A stretch of 64,000 bases of DNA from Brucella thiophenivorans (lineage in GTDB: Bacteria > Pseudomonadota > Alphaproteobacteria > Rhizobiales > Rhizobiaceae): contig NZ_NNRJ01000016.1 in the NCBI RefSeq assembly GCF_002252445.1, positions 42,792 through 106,791 of the forward strand. Direction: 5' to 3'. A program made the translations under genes and the position numbers. Numbering within the stretch: position 1 is the first letter of the stretch; each line of letters begins with the position of its first letter. This document shows, piece by piece, positions 1-8,756 of this stretch. The notes under the pieces are model-generated. The model was not told the DNA's origin. It did no database searches and saw only the letters and a program-made list of their open reading frames with translations.

Positions 1-721
1 CGCCAAGAAAGAAGCCTGCGTCTTCTTCTTCATAAATCAGCTTATCCTGCGCCTGAGATGTACCAATCTCGTGATAAAAGACCTTTGATGGGCGATGGTT
101 GTCATCCAGCAATGTGTAGAAAAAGCCTGCGCTTGATGCGTCCCACACACCACCGCCATTGGTGTCGGTGAGTATATCCTCAAGGTCTGACATCTGGTCG
201 AGTTCGCGAACCTTGAGTTTGTAAAACTCCGATCCCTTGTCATCATAGCCCCAGATCAGCCGCTGGTGATCGGGGGAGTGATCGGCAGAAGCGAGGCGGA
301 AATAGGCTTTGCCTTCCGCTTCCTTGTCGCCATCAAGCAGAATGCTCTCAGTCCCGCCATCGCGTGGCTTGCGTATGAAATATGGCTGCTCGCCACCGGT
401 CCTGAAAGAAACGCCATAAGCATAAGGGCCATCTTTTGACGGAATAGATGAATCATCTTCCTTGATGCGCCCACGCATCTCCGTAAAAAGCTCTTTTTGC
501 AGCGCTTCCGTGTCCTGCATCAAAGCGGTTTGATAGCTGTTTTCTGCCTCAAGGTGCTTACGGATTTCAGGCGCTAGCACCGAAGGGTCTTTGAAGACTT
601 CCTGCCAGTTATCTGCCCGCAGCCATGCATAGTCATCGCTGCGGGTAATGCCATGGCGCGTGTCACTCGCCGGATGTTTCGGTGCTGTTGGCGCATGCGG
701 AAATTTGGTATCGTGTGGCAT
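1..721 (-). CDS. ptrB: Oligopeptidase B (S9 family serine peptidase), N-terminal part
   Basis: This is the first 240 codons of a roughly 700-residue cytosolic oligopeptidase B, which cleaves small peptides after basic residues. The ATG (complement of 719-721) begins MPHDTKFPHAPTAPKHPASD, and the following RHGITRSDDYAWLRADNW and FFTLLDDNHRPSKVFYHEIG-like stretches are typical of the N-terminal beta-propeller that gates access to the active site. The catalytic Ser-Asp-His domain lies outside the window to the left. It follows msrB by 71 bases on the same strand, so the two are probably cotranscribed. The family call is firm; the state of the catalytic half cannot be judged. Confidence 0.85.
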   Translation of the reverse strand, partial: MPHDTKFPHAPTAPKHPASDTRHGITRSDDYAWLRADNWQEVFKDPSVLAPEIRKHLEAENSYQTALMQDTEALQKELFTEMRGRIKEDDSSIPSKDGPYAYGVSFRTGGEQPYFIRKPRDGGTESILLDGDKEAEGKAYFRLASADHSPDHQRLIWGYDDKGSEFYKLKVRELDQMSDLEDILTDTNGGGVWDASSAGFFYTLLDDNHRPSKVFYHEIGTSQAQDKLIYEEEDAGFFLG

Positions 722-792
722 GTAAAATCCAGTAAAAAGTAAATGAAATCAGTTCGAAATGGTGTCGCAGTGCGGACTGTGAAACACAAGAT

Positions 793-1212
793 TTAATCCT
801 GATCGAAGATCAGTGCATTGCCGTTCATGCAATAACGCAAGCCGGTTGGCGGCGGTCCATCGGGGAAAACGTGACCCAGATGTGCGTCGCAATCGGAGCA
901 ACGAATTTCGGTGCGGTTCATACCGTAGGAATGATCCTCAACAGCAAAAACTGCGTCCGGTTCTATTGGCTGAAAGAAGCTGGGCCAACCGGTTCCAGAC
1001 TCATACTTGGTTTCCGATTTATAAAGCGGGCGATCACAGCAAACGCAACGATATATTCCATGCAGCGAACTCTCGAAGTTCGGACTTGAGAAAGCGCGTT
1101 CTGTGCCGTGTTGCCGTGTGATCTGATACTGGATCGGCGTCAGTTGTTCACGCCATTCGGCATCAGTCTTAACAACCTTAAGATTGTGATTCTGATTGGT
1201 AGAGCTTGACAT
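793..1212 (-). CDS. msrB: Peptide-methionine (R)-S-oxide reductase MsrB
   Basis: MsrB reduces the R epimer of methionine sulfoxide in proteins, using thioredoxin. The 139-residue length is normal for the single-domain form. Two zinc CxxC pairs are visible (C56/C59 and C105/C108), followed by GHVFPDGP and the catalytic cysteine C128 in [14 protein letters not shown] is the family signature. There is no signal peptide, so the protein is cytosolic. A GAGAGGACA ribosome-binding site precedes the ATG. It lies upstream of ptrB in the same direction; a repaired-protein and peptide-turnover pairing is plausible but inferred. Confidence 0.96.
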   Translation of the reverse strand: MSSSTNQNHNLKVVKTDAEWREQLTPIQYQITRQHGTERAFSSPNFESSLHGIYRCVCCDRPLYKSETKYESGTGWPSFFQPIEPDAVFAVEDHSYGMNRTEIRCSDCDAHLGHVFPDGPPPTGLRYCMNGNALIFDQD

Positions 1213-1839
1213 AGTTGTGTCCTCTCTTTGGCGCGTTACAATGTGAATTTGTGAACGGGCTTGTGACAGCTTGGGGTAAGTGCCTCAACTCACTGACAAA
1301 TCTTACGCGCACCTGTCTGACCGTTTTTGATTTCGGGCGAATATCGGATATATAGTTGGGGACATCGTTGAATGCGAGTTTATTTAGCGAAAATATATTT
1401 ATCCTATGCCTTTTTGCTGCCAGACTCCTTGTTCATATTTTCTTTTGATGAATGATATTTGTTTTAGCTTATGTTAAAAGACTTATCACAAAAAAATGAT
1501 TGCTTATATGTGCTCTACAATTTAAGGGAGCGCTAACAGCATTTGTCTCTCCCCATTCTCATAACGAATAAACTTTGTCGCTGAATGCCTCTCCATCTGT
1601 GATTTTTAGTCAATTCGATGCGCTGACTCTATGAATAATTATGTTGTATTTGCTTTTATAAGAAGAAATCAGTCATTTTAATGTAATGTGGTTTGACAAT
1701 TCTATTGCAAATCCCAATATTCATTGTTAATTGCATCGCTGGTGAAGTTGGGTGGGGATAAGAAATTCGCGCAGATGGCGTTCAGGTTTTTGAGAGCCCT
1801 AATCTGTTTGATACTAAGAAAGACCATAAAGGAAAAAAA
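1213..1839. other. Long AT-rich intergenic region upstream of mucR
   Basis: These 627 bases between the divergent msrB and mucR genes carry no convincing gene. The stretch from about 1375 to 1720 is rich in A/T runs, in contrast with the flanking coding DNA. MucR proteins are known to bind AT-rich DNA and to repress their own genes, so this is the natural place for the mucR promoter and its autoregulatory sites. No single operator is claimed. A short open frame beginning near 1724 runs into the mucR reading frame out of phase and looks like chance. Confidence 0.5.
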
Positions 1840-2268
1840 ATGGAAAACCCTGAAATCTACGACGAGAGCGCAGAATTGCTTCTCAGCCTCACCGCTGATG
1901 TTGTTGCAGCCTATGTCGGAAATAATTCTATTCGCGCAAGTGAATTGCCTCTCTTGATTTCAGAAGTACATGCTGCGTTCAAGAGTCATGTTGCTCGTGA
2001 AGAAGCGCCTGTCGTTGTTGAAAAGCCGAAGCCAGCCGTAAATCCTAAGAAGTCGGTTCATGATGATTACATCATCTGCCTTGAAGACGGTAAGAAGTTC
2101 AAATCGCTGAAGCGTCACCTGATGACCCATTACAGCATGACCCCTGAGCAGTATCGTGAAAAGTGGGATCTTGATCCTAACTATCCAATGGTCGCTCCGA
2201 ACTATGCAGCAGCACGTTCGCGTCTTGCCAAGAAGATGGGCTTGGGCCGCAAGCCTAAGGACGCATAA
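1840..2268 (+). CDS. mucR: MucR/Ros family zinc-finger transcriptional regulator
   Basis: This 142-residue protein is a MucR/Ros-type global regulator that binds AT-rich DNA and, in Brucella and rhizobia, controls exopolysaccharide, envelope, flagellar and virulence genes. The N-terminal half (about 1-60) is the oligomerisation region. The zinc finger begins with C80 in [18 protein letters not shown]; the usual second cysteine is replaced by D83, and H93 and H97 complete the site. [10 protein letters not shown] and the C-terminal [19 protein letters not shown] are the family hallmarks. The ATG follows an AAAGGAAAAAAA run. A strong terminator follows, so it is monocistronic. The Asp ligand is normal in several rhizobial MucR proteins and is not a defect. 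Confidence 0.95.
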   Translation: MENPEIYDESAELLLSLTADVVAAYVGNNSIRASELPLLISEVHAAFKSHVAREEAPVVVEKPKPAVNPKKSVHDDYIICLEDGKKFKSLKRHLMTHYSMTPEQYREKWDLDPNYPMVAPNYAAARSRLAKKMGLGRKPKDA

Positions 2269-2301
2269 TTTATTAATCTCTTTTTGTAAAACAAGTTGAT
2301 A

Positions 2302-2337
2302 ATAGCCCGGCACTCAGATGCCGGGCTATTTTTTTTT
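2302..2337 (+). terminator. Intrinsic terminator of mucR
   Basis: An 11-bp perfect stem (ATAGCCCGGCA / TGCCGGGCTAT) with a 5-6 nt loop is followed directly by a run of T. It begins 33 bases after the mucR stop codon. Confidence 0.93.
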
Positions 2338-2645
2338 AAAGCGATTGGGGTCTGTGGGGATTAGTTTTGGAGCTTGTTATGCATGAAAACTGCACAGGTT
2401 TTGCGATGCATAGCTGGACAATTTTCACCATATCCCTTTGAGATGTGTGTGGCGTTCTCCCTGAATTTGTCGAACAGCCCGTGGAGATAGGCCGCCCCGG
2501 CGTCTGGTTTCCTGTTCAGGACCAAAATCCGTCGCACGCCACGAGCTAAACCTAATTCTCCACAAACCCTGGAGCATTTCCAGCAAAAGTGCGAAGCGGC
2601 TCCTACGATTCCGTTTAAACAGGAACTGCTCTAAGCCAACGCGCA
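2338..2645. other. Intergenic region between mucR terminator and a convergent small gene
   Basis: No gene is evident. The right part holds a shortened copy of the dispersed palindromic repeat described at 2571-2633. The left part contains a short inverted motif around TGCAT...ATGCAT (2378-2411). The rest shows nothing I can name. Confidence 0.4.
2571..2633 (+). repeat. Dispersed intergenic repeat, internally deleted copy
   Basis: Begins GGAGCATTTCCAGCAAAAGT and ends in AAACAGGAACTGCTCTA. It matches both ends of the longer copy at 36665-36768 (opposite strand), but lacks the roughly 40-base middle. The join falls at an AGCGG sequence that occurs twice in the long copy, as expected from deletion between short direct repeats. 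Confidence 0.75.
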
Positions 2646-2933
2646 TTATATATTGTTTATTTTGCCCAGCAGTCTGTCTAAAGCCTGCTTTAAGGCGATG
2701 TGTCGATTAAGATCATAGCTCCAGTGACGATTTATGCCTTTTAAACGCTCTCGCTCTATCAGGCGTATGAGTTTGTGCTGTGCTTGTTTTTTCTCGTTTT
2801 CGGGGGCGTCCAGCAGCCTATCCATATCAATACCGGCAATAATCTGTAGCGCAACACGCTGCATGGCACCCATGCGCTGCTGGTTACGTATTATCATAAA
2901 TTCCTCACGGGCTTTGCGAAGAGAAGCTTCCAT
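2646..2933 (-). CDS. Conserved small cytoplasmic protein, function unknown
   Basis: A 95-residue, strongly charged, largely helical protein with no signal peptide and no membrane segment. The first 30 residues are rich in Arg and Met, and the middle has a lysine/glutamine-rich stretch (ENEKKQAQHKLIRLIERERL). I do not recognise a family. The ATG is preceded by a purine-rich GAAAGATAAAAA tract. It stands alone between mucR and the DnaA-like gene and is transcribed toward mucR. Coding status is supported by the clean frame with a normal start and the absence of any competing frame. Confidence 0.6.
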   Translation of the reverse strand: MEASLRKAREEFMIIRNQQRMGAMQRVALQIIAGIDMDRLLDAPENEKKQAQHKLIRLIERERLKGINRHWSYDLNRHIALKQALDRLLGKINNI

Positions 2934-3122
2934 TTTTTATCTTTCATCGGTTTGCAATTTGTGCCGATGACAAGATCAACCATTTATCGACCTGTTGGAT
3001 AAAATTCCTATATTTTATAAATATCGGTGGATATTGAAGCCGAGCGACCATTCAAAAAACTTATCCCCACTTGCATAATCCTCATTATAAGAACATATTC
3101 CTATAATGGTGAGGAAAGATGA

Positions 3123-3575
3123 ATGTCTCTGAAAATTTCGGATATCATCCATACCCGCGCAGAAGCTGTGGAAGCATTGAAGGTCATTGCAGCGCGACAC
3201 GGACGAACTCTTAACCTGGATAATTCCGGTCCTGCTTTGGGGCGAAGACGTCAGGAAAAAAATGTGGAAATCTGTGATGCACTGATCGATTTATTGTCTG
3301 CTTTTTTTGGAGTAAGCGGTGCGGAATTACGTTCTCCTTTGCGATGCAGAAGGGAAGTGTCGCAAGTCAGACAATTGGGAATGTATCTCGCACATACTTC
3401 GTTCGGAATGGTGATGCGCGAAGTAGCTATCGGGTTTTCCCGTGATCGAACAACGGTCATGTACGCCTGCCACCTTGTGGAGGATAGTCGCGATGACGAG
3501 GATTACGACGCTGTTGTCTCAACGCTGGAAAAAGTCGTCAATCAGGATTTCTCGGCATGGAGGATGGCAGCATGA
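3123..3575 (+). CDS. Orphan DnaA domain IV-like DNA-binding protein
   Basis: Residues about 70-135 match the DNA-binding domain IV of the replication initiator DnaA: EVSQVRQLGMYLAHTSFGM is the first helix pair and FSRDRTTVMYACHLVEDSRD is the signature helix-turn-helix that reads DnaA boxes. The AAA+ ATPase domain is absent; the first 65 residues are unrelated to it. The total length is 150 residues. The ATG has a strong GGTGAGGAAAG site. Its stop codon overlaps the next gene's ATG (ATGA), so the two are translationally coupled. Such orphan domains occur in Rhizobiales. It could compete at DnaA boxes or act as a transcription factor; that is inference. Confidence 0.82.
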   Translation: MSLKISDIIHTRAEAVEALKVIAARHGRTLNLDNSGPALGRRRQEKNVEICDALIDLLSAFFGVSGAELRSPLRCRREVSQVRQLGMYLAHTSFGMVMREVAIGFSRDRTTVMYACHLVEDSRDDEDYDAVVSTLEKVVNQDFSAWRMAA

Positions 3576-4354
3576 GCGCGACACATTTGGCTTCCGAAGC
3601 GCGGATTATTCGCTTTCTCAAGCAGGGTGGCTGCGAAGTGCAGGATTCCGTGCGGGACACGCATGTTTTGCTGGTTGGCGAGCAGGGAACTATTGCCGTA
3701 ACGCGCGTCGAACTTGACGCAATGCAAACGCGCGGAATTCTGATTTGCGATGGTGAACGTATTGCGATTTCAGGATACGCACGGAAAACTACTGTAAAAA
3801 ATAAAAGGTCTGCGCGAAGAACAACCACAGTTGAGATAGAGCAGGGCGAAAAAGTTGAAGTGAACCTTTCCGAATCTCCTTTGGCTAAGCTTTATCGGCT
3901 TCGCGCTGGAGATGGAGGAAGCTTCATTTCTGAAGATGAGTTTCGGGCAGGCGAGCGCTTGAGAGCCGATTTTACGCGTGGCGCGATGATGCCTTCGATT
4001 TCGGCACGTTGGGATGTTGGTGTTGGAAGCTCTGCACGCTCCGGGCCGGGCGGCATGGCAGAGCTGACTGACATAGCGCTTGCAAGCCGTATGCGGGTGG
4101 AGCGCGCTTTAGATGCGATTGGTCCTGAATTGAGTGGTGTACTCATTGATGTGTGTTGTTTTCTTAAAGGCCTTGAAACGGTGGAGCGAGAACGTCAGTG
4201 GCCTGTGCGTTCAGGCAAAATGCTTCTGAAAATGGGGCTTGCTATGTTACATCGGCATTATAATCCACAGCTCGAAAGAGAGCGTCGATCCCCGGTAGTT
4301 TTACACTGGGGTGCTGATGATTATCGTCCAACAGCGCGCCCTAGCCAGGGGTAA
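3572..4354 (+). CDS. DUF6456 domain-containing protein
   Basis: A 260-residue protein whose C-terminal half (LTDIALASRMRVERALDAIG, then VCCFLKGLETVERERQWPVR and ALMLHRHY-like text) matches the DUF6456 family as I know it: a helical, probably helix-turn-helix domain found in alphaproteobacteria. The N-terminal 60 residues are a small alpha/beta unit and the linker near 75-85 is basic. The start chosen is the ATG at 3572, which overlaps the upstream stop codon and has GGAGG at the right distance; an ATG 15 bases earlier is in frame but less well placed. Being coupled to the DnaA-like gene, it probably acts in the same DNA-related process. Function is unknown. Confidence 0.78.
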   Translation: MSATHLASEARIIRFLKQGGCEVQDSVRDTHVLLVGEQGTIAVTRVELDAMQTRGILICDGERIAISGYARKTTVKNKRSARRTTTVEIEQGEKVEVNLSESPLAKLYRLRAGDGGSFISEDEFRAGERLRADFTRGAMMPSISARWDVGVGSSARSGPGGMAELTDIALASRMRVERALDAIGPELSGVLIDVCCFLKGLETVERERQWPVRSGKMLLKMGLAMLHRHYNPQLERERRSPVVLHWGADDYRPTARPSQG

Positions 4355-4366
4355 TGCTATTCGAAC

Positions 4367-5659
4367 ATGGGACTGAAGATGCAAAATCTTGACGCAGTGC
4401 TGAAAATGTTGGAGATGCGCGCTAATAATGAACGCGTGTTTAGCGTGATTTATCAGGATAACGCACGTCTTGAGGCCAATGCTTACGAGCAACGTGTGAA
4501 AGAAGGGCAGCTGCTTGGTCCGCTTGATGGCCGGATTATTTCTATCAAAGAGCTATTCGACGTAAAAGGTGAGCCAACGCTTGCTGGTTCAGTTGTTCGC
4601 AAAACGGCAGTACCAGCAAAGGCTGATGCGATTGTTGTGCAGCGCTTGCGAGCTGCGGGTGCGATTATCATTGGCAAGACCCATATGACGGAATTTGCGT
4701 TCACCGCAGTCGGACTGAACCCGCATTATGGTGTGCCCGCCAATTCCGTTGATCCAACCCGCGTGCCAGGCGGATCATCGTCAGGCGCTGCGATCTCGGT
4801 TGCGGAGGGCACCAGCGAAATCGCTATTGGTTCCGACACTGGCGGTTCAGTGCGCATTCCTGCGGCGCTTAATGGTCTGGTTGGCTTCAAGCCCACTGCA
4901 AAACGCATTCCGCTTGAAGGTGCTTTTCCTTTGGCACCATCGCTTGATTCGGTCGGACCGTTGGCGAAAAACGTTGCTGATTGCATTCTTGCGGATGCGA
5001 TAATGGCGGGTGAACCGCCAGTTCTGCCGGTTGCAGCATCGTTGAATGGGTTAAAGGTCGGGCTTCCGGCCGGTTTGTTCTTGCGCAATACGGAGCCGCA
5101 CATAGCCATCGCTTTTGACCTGGCAGTGACCGCGCTTAAAAAAGCTGGAGCGCAGATTGTAAGAATTGAATTGGATGATCTTATTCTTGCTCTTTCCGAG
5201 GCGACGCGTATCGGCTCAATCGCTGGCATTGAAGCGAGCCGCGTTCACGCTCTAACATGGTTGAAAGATCCCGATGCCAATGTCGATGACAGGGTAAAGC
5301 ATACGCTTGTAAAACGTCTAGATGTAACGGATCAAGCCTATCAACGCCTTATGGATATACGTTTGAAGCTTGTTGGGAAAATGGATCAGAAATTGCGCGA
5401 GGTTGATTTTTTCGTCACGCCAACAACGCCGATTGTTGCGCCGACAATTGTGTCCGTGAGTGAAAACCCTGTCGAATATGATCGGGTCGAGGCACTCTTG
5501 TTGCGCAATACGCAGATCGCCAATCAGTTCGATCTTTGCAGCATAACACTGCCGATGCCAGTTTCAGGAATGCCAGCAGGCCTGATGATGAATGCACGCA
5601 ACGGCGCCGACAAACAGTTGCTCTCAGCAGCTCTTACAGTCGAAAATTTATTAAGCTGA
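4367..5659 (+). CDS. Amidase (amidase signature family)
   Basis: A 430-residue amidase of the Ser-cisSer-Lys class related to GatA and other carboxylic-amide hydrolases. The catalytic lysine is in ISIKELFDVKG (about residue 61), and the glycine/serine-rich core PGGSSSGAAISVAEG followed by GSDTGGSVRIPAALNG supplies both catalytic serines. GLVGFKPTAKRIP is also typical. No signal peptide. It is not the tRNA-dependent amidotransferase subunit by context, as no gatB or gatC is near; the substrate cannot be told. The last 9 bases overlap the convergent SufE-family gene. An in-frame ATG at 4379 is an alternative start. Confidence 0.9.
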   Translation: MGLKMQNLDAVLKMLEMRANNERVFSVIYQDNARLEANAYEQRVKEGQLLGPLDGRIISIKELFDVKGEPTLAGSVVRKTAVPAKADAIVVQRLRAAGAIIIGKTHMTEFAFTAVGLNPHYGVPANSVDPTRVPGGSSSGAAISVAEGTSEIAIGSDTGGSVRIPAALNGLVGFKPTAKRIPLEGAFPLAPSLDSVGPLAKNVADCILADAIMAGEPPVLPVAASLNGLKVGLPAGLFLRNTEPHIAIAFDLAVTALKKAGAQIVRIELDDLILALSEATRIGSIAGIEASRVHALTWLKDPDANVDDRVKHTLVKRLDVTDQAYQRLMDIRLKLVGKMDQKLREVDFFVTPTTPIVAPTIVSVSENPVEYDRVEALLLRNTQIANQFDLCSITLPMPVSGMPAGLMMNARNGADKQLLSAALTVENLLS

Positions 5660-6076
5660 GATTCTCAGCGCTTCTGCATCGCGGCGAATACGTGCTACCA
5701 TTGAGCGCAGTCCATTCGAACGCTGTGGCGTCAAATGCTCATCCAATCCGAGCTTCTTGAGCACGGCTTCAGGATCGGATGCGACAATGGCTGATGCTTT
5801 ACGACCTGAATAGAAGGCCAGTACAATTGCCACCAGACCCCGCACGATATGTGCGTCGGAATCGCCCAGAAATTCGACGACTGGATCATTACCTTCATGA
5901 GGAATGGTCTTGAGCCAAACCTGACTGACACAGCCTTGTACTTTATGTGCCACGTCGCGGGCATCGTCTGGGTAGGCTGGCAATTCCTTACCAAGATCAA
6001 TCACATAGCGGTAGCGATCTTCCCAATCGTCGAGAAATTCGAAGTCGGAGATAATACTGTCTATCGTGGTGGTCAT
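5651..6076 (-). CDS. SufE family Fe-S cluster assembly protein
   Basis: SufE proteins take sulfane sulfur from a SufS-type cysteine desulfurase and pass it to the SufBCD scaffold. The 141-residue length fits. The conserved KVQGCVSQVW carries the acceptor cysteine, preceded by DDWEDRYRYVIDLGKELP and followed by the HIVRGLVAIVLAFYSGR helix. The start is the ATG at 6076 (MTTTIDSI); a longer frame exists only from a non-ATG codon at 6124. No suf genes are adjacent, so it is a stand-alone copy. Convergent with the amidase gene, overlapping by 9 bases. Confidence 0.92.
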   Translation of the reverse strand: MTTTIDSIISDFEFLDDWEDRYRYVIDLGKELPAYPDDARDVAHKVQGCVSQVWLKTIPHEGNDPVVEFLGDSDAHIVRGLVAIVLAFYSGRKASAIVASDPEAVLKKLGLDEHLTPQRSNGLRSMVARIRRDAEALRISA

Positions 6077-6166
6077 GACATTCGCCTGAATAAAATCTTG
6101 GATATGCCGTCTATATAGGGGCAAAAGCCGGTAACGTCACGGAAAACTGTTCGTTATGCCCGAAAC

Positions 6167-6607
6167 CTAATTCGTAACAACGCCTTGCGCCCGCAATGCG
6201 CTTGCACGTGGCGTGGGGATCGGAATGATATGGGGAGAATTCTTCGAAGGCTCCACAGGCAACTCCTGCCTTGCAACGGCGGGTGCAGGCGTCTCGTGCT
6301 TTATGCCGAAGCGATCACTCAGATATTCGAGAATACTGCCGCTGCGTTGCATCATTCCGCTTGCCGCGCTTGATAGCAGAGACGTTCCGTTTTCACACAA
6401 TGCAGGATTATTGACGCAAAGCTTGCCGATTTCCAATGCGGTTTTGCCATTGGCGAGCAGTTGCTCAACGGAGTCCGGCTCTGCTTTGGCTTCAACAGAA
6501 GCGATGGTCTTTGGAGCAGTGTCTTCTTTGTCCGCAGGAAAGAAGTGCGGCATTACAATAAATGCCAACGACAACCAGAAAACGGATTTAATAAGAAAAC
6601 GGATCAT
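6167..6607 (-). CDS. DUF5330 domain-containing protein
   Basis: A 146-residue protein with an N-terminal hydrophobic helix (about residues 5-20) that is a membrane anchor or uncleaved signal. A region holding LANGKTALEIGKLCVNNPAL, with two cysteines in CVNNPALCENG, is the DUF5330 core seen in Hyphomicrobiales. The C-terminal third is proline-rich and looks disordered and periplasmic. Function is unknown. It is transcribed alone, 90 bases upstream of the SufE-family gene on the same strand. Confidence 0.75.
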   Translation of the reverse strand: MIRFLIKSVFWLSLAFIVMPHFFPADKEDTAPKTIASVEAKAEPDSVEQLLANGKTALEIGKLCVNNPALCENGTSLLSSAASGMMQRSGSILEYLSDRFGIKHETPAPAVARQELPVEPSKNSPHIIPIPTPRASALRAQGVVTN

Positions 6608-6914
6608 TATGCTCAGGGTTTGTTGACCGGGATTGCTAGTGGCATTGTCTACGTAATTGGAAAAGATTCCGTAACCGTGAGAATCGTCTGCATTTTTTGA
6701 TCTTCATTGCGCTTTCGTGCGGAACGCAAACCCTTATATATCCACCATCTGTTTACCATAGCGGGAAAACTCCCACCTTAAGCTGTCAGATTCTACATCA
6801 AGATGCTCAATATGACATTGTTTTATCGTTTCTTTAAAGCCTCCCCTGCATTCTGGCTCTAACAGGTTCGTCCCTGATGGATGAGTCGAGCGAGTATTGA
6901 GTGAGTAAGGCAAG
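6608..6914. other. Divergent promoter region between DUF5330 gene and histidine kinase
   Basis: About 307 bases with no gene. It must carry the promoters of the two divergent flanking genes. I looked for paired TTAA half-sites of the CtrA type and did not find a convincing one. Confidence 0.35.
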
Positions 6915-8756
6915 TTGAACGCCATTCTTTTGAACGCAGCACAGATTCTTGGCACGAAGGTGCAGGCATTGGCGCGTTTTCATGAACGTTTCTGCCAGCG
7001 CTGGACTGAGCAATCGGATGCAGTAGCACTTCGCACTGTCGGCTCGTTAATGCTCATGCCTGCTCTTTTGTTTGCAGCCGTGCTTGCATCGGGCGTTACA
7101 TCAGATTTTGCAGCCATCTCCATTCTTGCCGCGAGCTTTGCCGGCTTTGCGATGATTCTTTGCGCCCTGAGCCTCATGGGTTTGAGCGGTGCAGTGCTCG
7201 GAACACTCAACTTTGTGACCTATGGCGCAGGTCTTGCGGCAATTTCCATATTTGCGAATACTAGCAATGTGGCTCTTTGGATCATGGCCGGAGCCTTGCC
7301 TCTGGAAGTTTGGTTCATCAGCCGCAAGCCAATGCCAGTGCTTGCAGCGATTGTGTTAAGTGCGAGCATTTTAAGTGTTCTTGCGCTTAAAGGCGGCATT
7401 TCCGTTGCGTTGGCATCGCTGATCGTCATGATACTCTATATTACAAGCCTCATAGCTCGTAGTTTTGCGATCAAAGCATCCGTTGAATCAAAGCCGCTTG
7501 CGCAGCCTAAGCCTTTGGTCGCTGACGGCGACCTGCAACTCTCCATGGATATTGAGGGCGTTATCACGCAAATCGCTCCGCAGTCTGCAAAGGTTCTAGG
7601 CGTTGAGCCGGAGAACCTTGAAGGCGTCGCATTGATCGATCGGGTTCATGTCGCAGACCGGGTGCAGTATCTCTCGCTTCTCGCAGACCTGCGTTTAGGA
7701 CGCACACCACGTCCAGCAGATATTCGCCTGCGTATGCTGGAAAATGGCACTCCGGTTTTTCTTGTTTTCCGTATGGAAGGTGTAGCGGCGAACGGGATTA
7801 TCACGCTGTTCGGACGTTCAATTGAGGGTGAACATAAGCTCATTGAAGAAATTAATGCACTGAAGGCGCAACTTGAAGCTGAACGAATCGGAAAGGGTCG
7901 TCTGCTCGCAACCGTGAGTCATGAACTGCGCACGCCATTGAATTCAATCATCGGCTTTTCCGATATGCTGTCGCATGAAATGGGCTGCCAGCTACAGAAT
8001 GAAAAACAGCGCGAATATGCTGGTCTCATTCATAAATCGGGCCATTACCTGCTCGATCTGGTCAATTCAGTTCTGGATAATTCAAAGCTTGAAACCGGTA
8101 CTTACAGCATTGAACCACAGAACATCAATTTCCGCGAAGTGGCTGAACTGTGCGCGGCTGTCATGCTGCCGCAGGCCGAGAAAAAGGGCTTGGCCTTTTG
8201 TCATCGTGTGAATGTGAGCACCGGCGAGTTGGTAGCCGATCGCCGCGCCGTGCAGCAAATACTGATCAATCTTGCAGCCAATGCGGTCAAATTCACGCAA
8301 ACCGGCGGATGCGTCACAATTGATGCAGCGCGCGTGATGGTCGATGGACGTCCGCATCTCGAAATTGTTGTGTCCGATACGGGCATTGGCATTGAGCCGG
8401 AAGATATGCAGCGTATCGGATCGCCATTCGTGCGGGCCGACAATCATTATACGCGCACACAAGAGGGGAGCGGCCTTGGCCTTTCAGTGGTCAAGGGTTT
8501 GGTGGAACTTCATCAGGGCTCAATGCAAATCAAAAGCTGCGTGGGCGAAGGAACGGTTGTAACCGTGCATCTGCCAGTGGCAGGCCCGCAAAAACTGCTC
8601 GAACTGGCTTCTTTGGGAGAAGAAGATCAACAACAACTTGGCACGGTTATCGATATGAACCGTCACCAGGGAGAATGGAATAATGACTGGCAGAAAGACG
8701 AAAACCGGGAACAAAGCCCAGAGCGGATCGATGCGCAAGCCCGCAAAACGGCATAG
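6915..8756 (+). CDS. Multi-pass membrane sensor histidine kinase, DivJ-like
   Basis: A 613-residue hybrid-free histidine kinase. About six hydrophobic segments fill residues 40-185, a PAS-like region spans about 200-300, a short coiled coil links to the HisKA domain with phospho-acceptor H336 in SHELRTPLN, and the ATPase domain has DTGIGI and EGSGLGLSVVKG. This order (several transmembrane helices, then PAS, then kinase), with the [16 protein letters not shown] signature of the PleC/DivJ/PdhS group, suggests the DivJ cell-cycle kinase that phosphorylates DivK. The start is TTG at 6915 behind AGTAAGG. The end overlaps the next gene by 74 bases. The DivJ label is a judgement from architecture; another PdhS-type kinase is possible. 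Confidence 0.88.
   Translation: MNAILLNAAQILGTKVQALARFHERFCQRWTEQSDAVALRTVGSLMLMPALLFAAVLASGVTSDFAAISILAASFAGFAMILCALSLMGLSGAVLGTLNFVTYGAGLAAISIFANTSNVALWIMAGALPLEVWFISRKPMPVLAAIVLSASILSVLALKGGISVALASLIVMILYITSLIARSFAIKASVESKPLAQPKPLVADGDLQLSMDIEGVITQIAPQSAKVLGVEPENLEGVALIDRVHVADRVQYLSLLADLRLGRTPRPADIRLRMLENGTPVFLVFRMEGVAANGIITLFGRSIEGEHKLIEEINALKAQLEAERIGKGRLLATVSHELRTPLNSIIGFSDMLSHEMGCQLQNEKQREYAGLIHKSGHYLLDLVNSVLDNSKLETGTYSIEPQNINFREVAELCAAVMLPQAEKKGLAFCHRVNVSTGELVADRRAVQQILINLAANAVKFTQTGGCVTIDAARVMVDGRPHLEIVVSDTGIGIEPEDMQRIGSPFVRADNHYTRTQEGSGLGLSVVKGLVELHQGSMQIKSCVGEGTVVTVHLPVAGPQKLLELASLGEEDQQQLGTVIDMNRHQGEWNNDWQKDENREQSPERIDAQARKTA

Noticed and set aside
813..1121. Plus-strand frame opposite msrB
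   Set aside because: Antisense shadow of the well-supported msrB gene.
1724..1957. Plus-strand open frame overlapping the start of mucR
   Set aside because: It starts in AT-rich non-coding DNA without a ribosome-binding site and runs out of phase through mucR.
5651..6124. Longer SufE-family start at 6124
   Set aside because: The codon is TTG without a good ribosome-binding site, and the extra 16 residues do not match the family.
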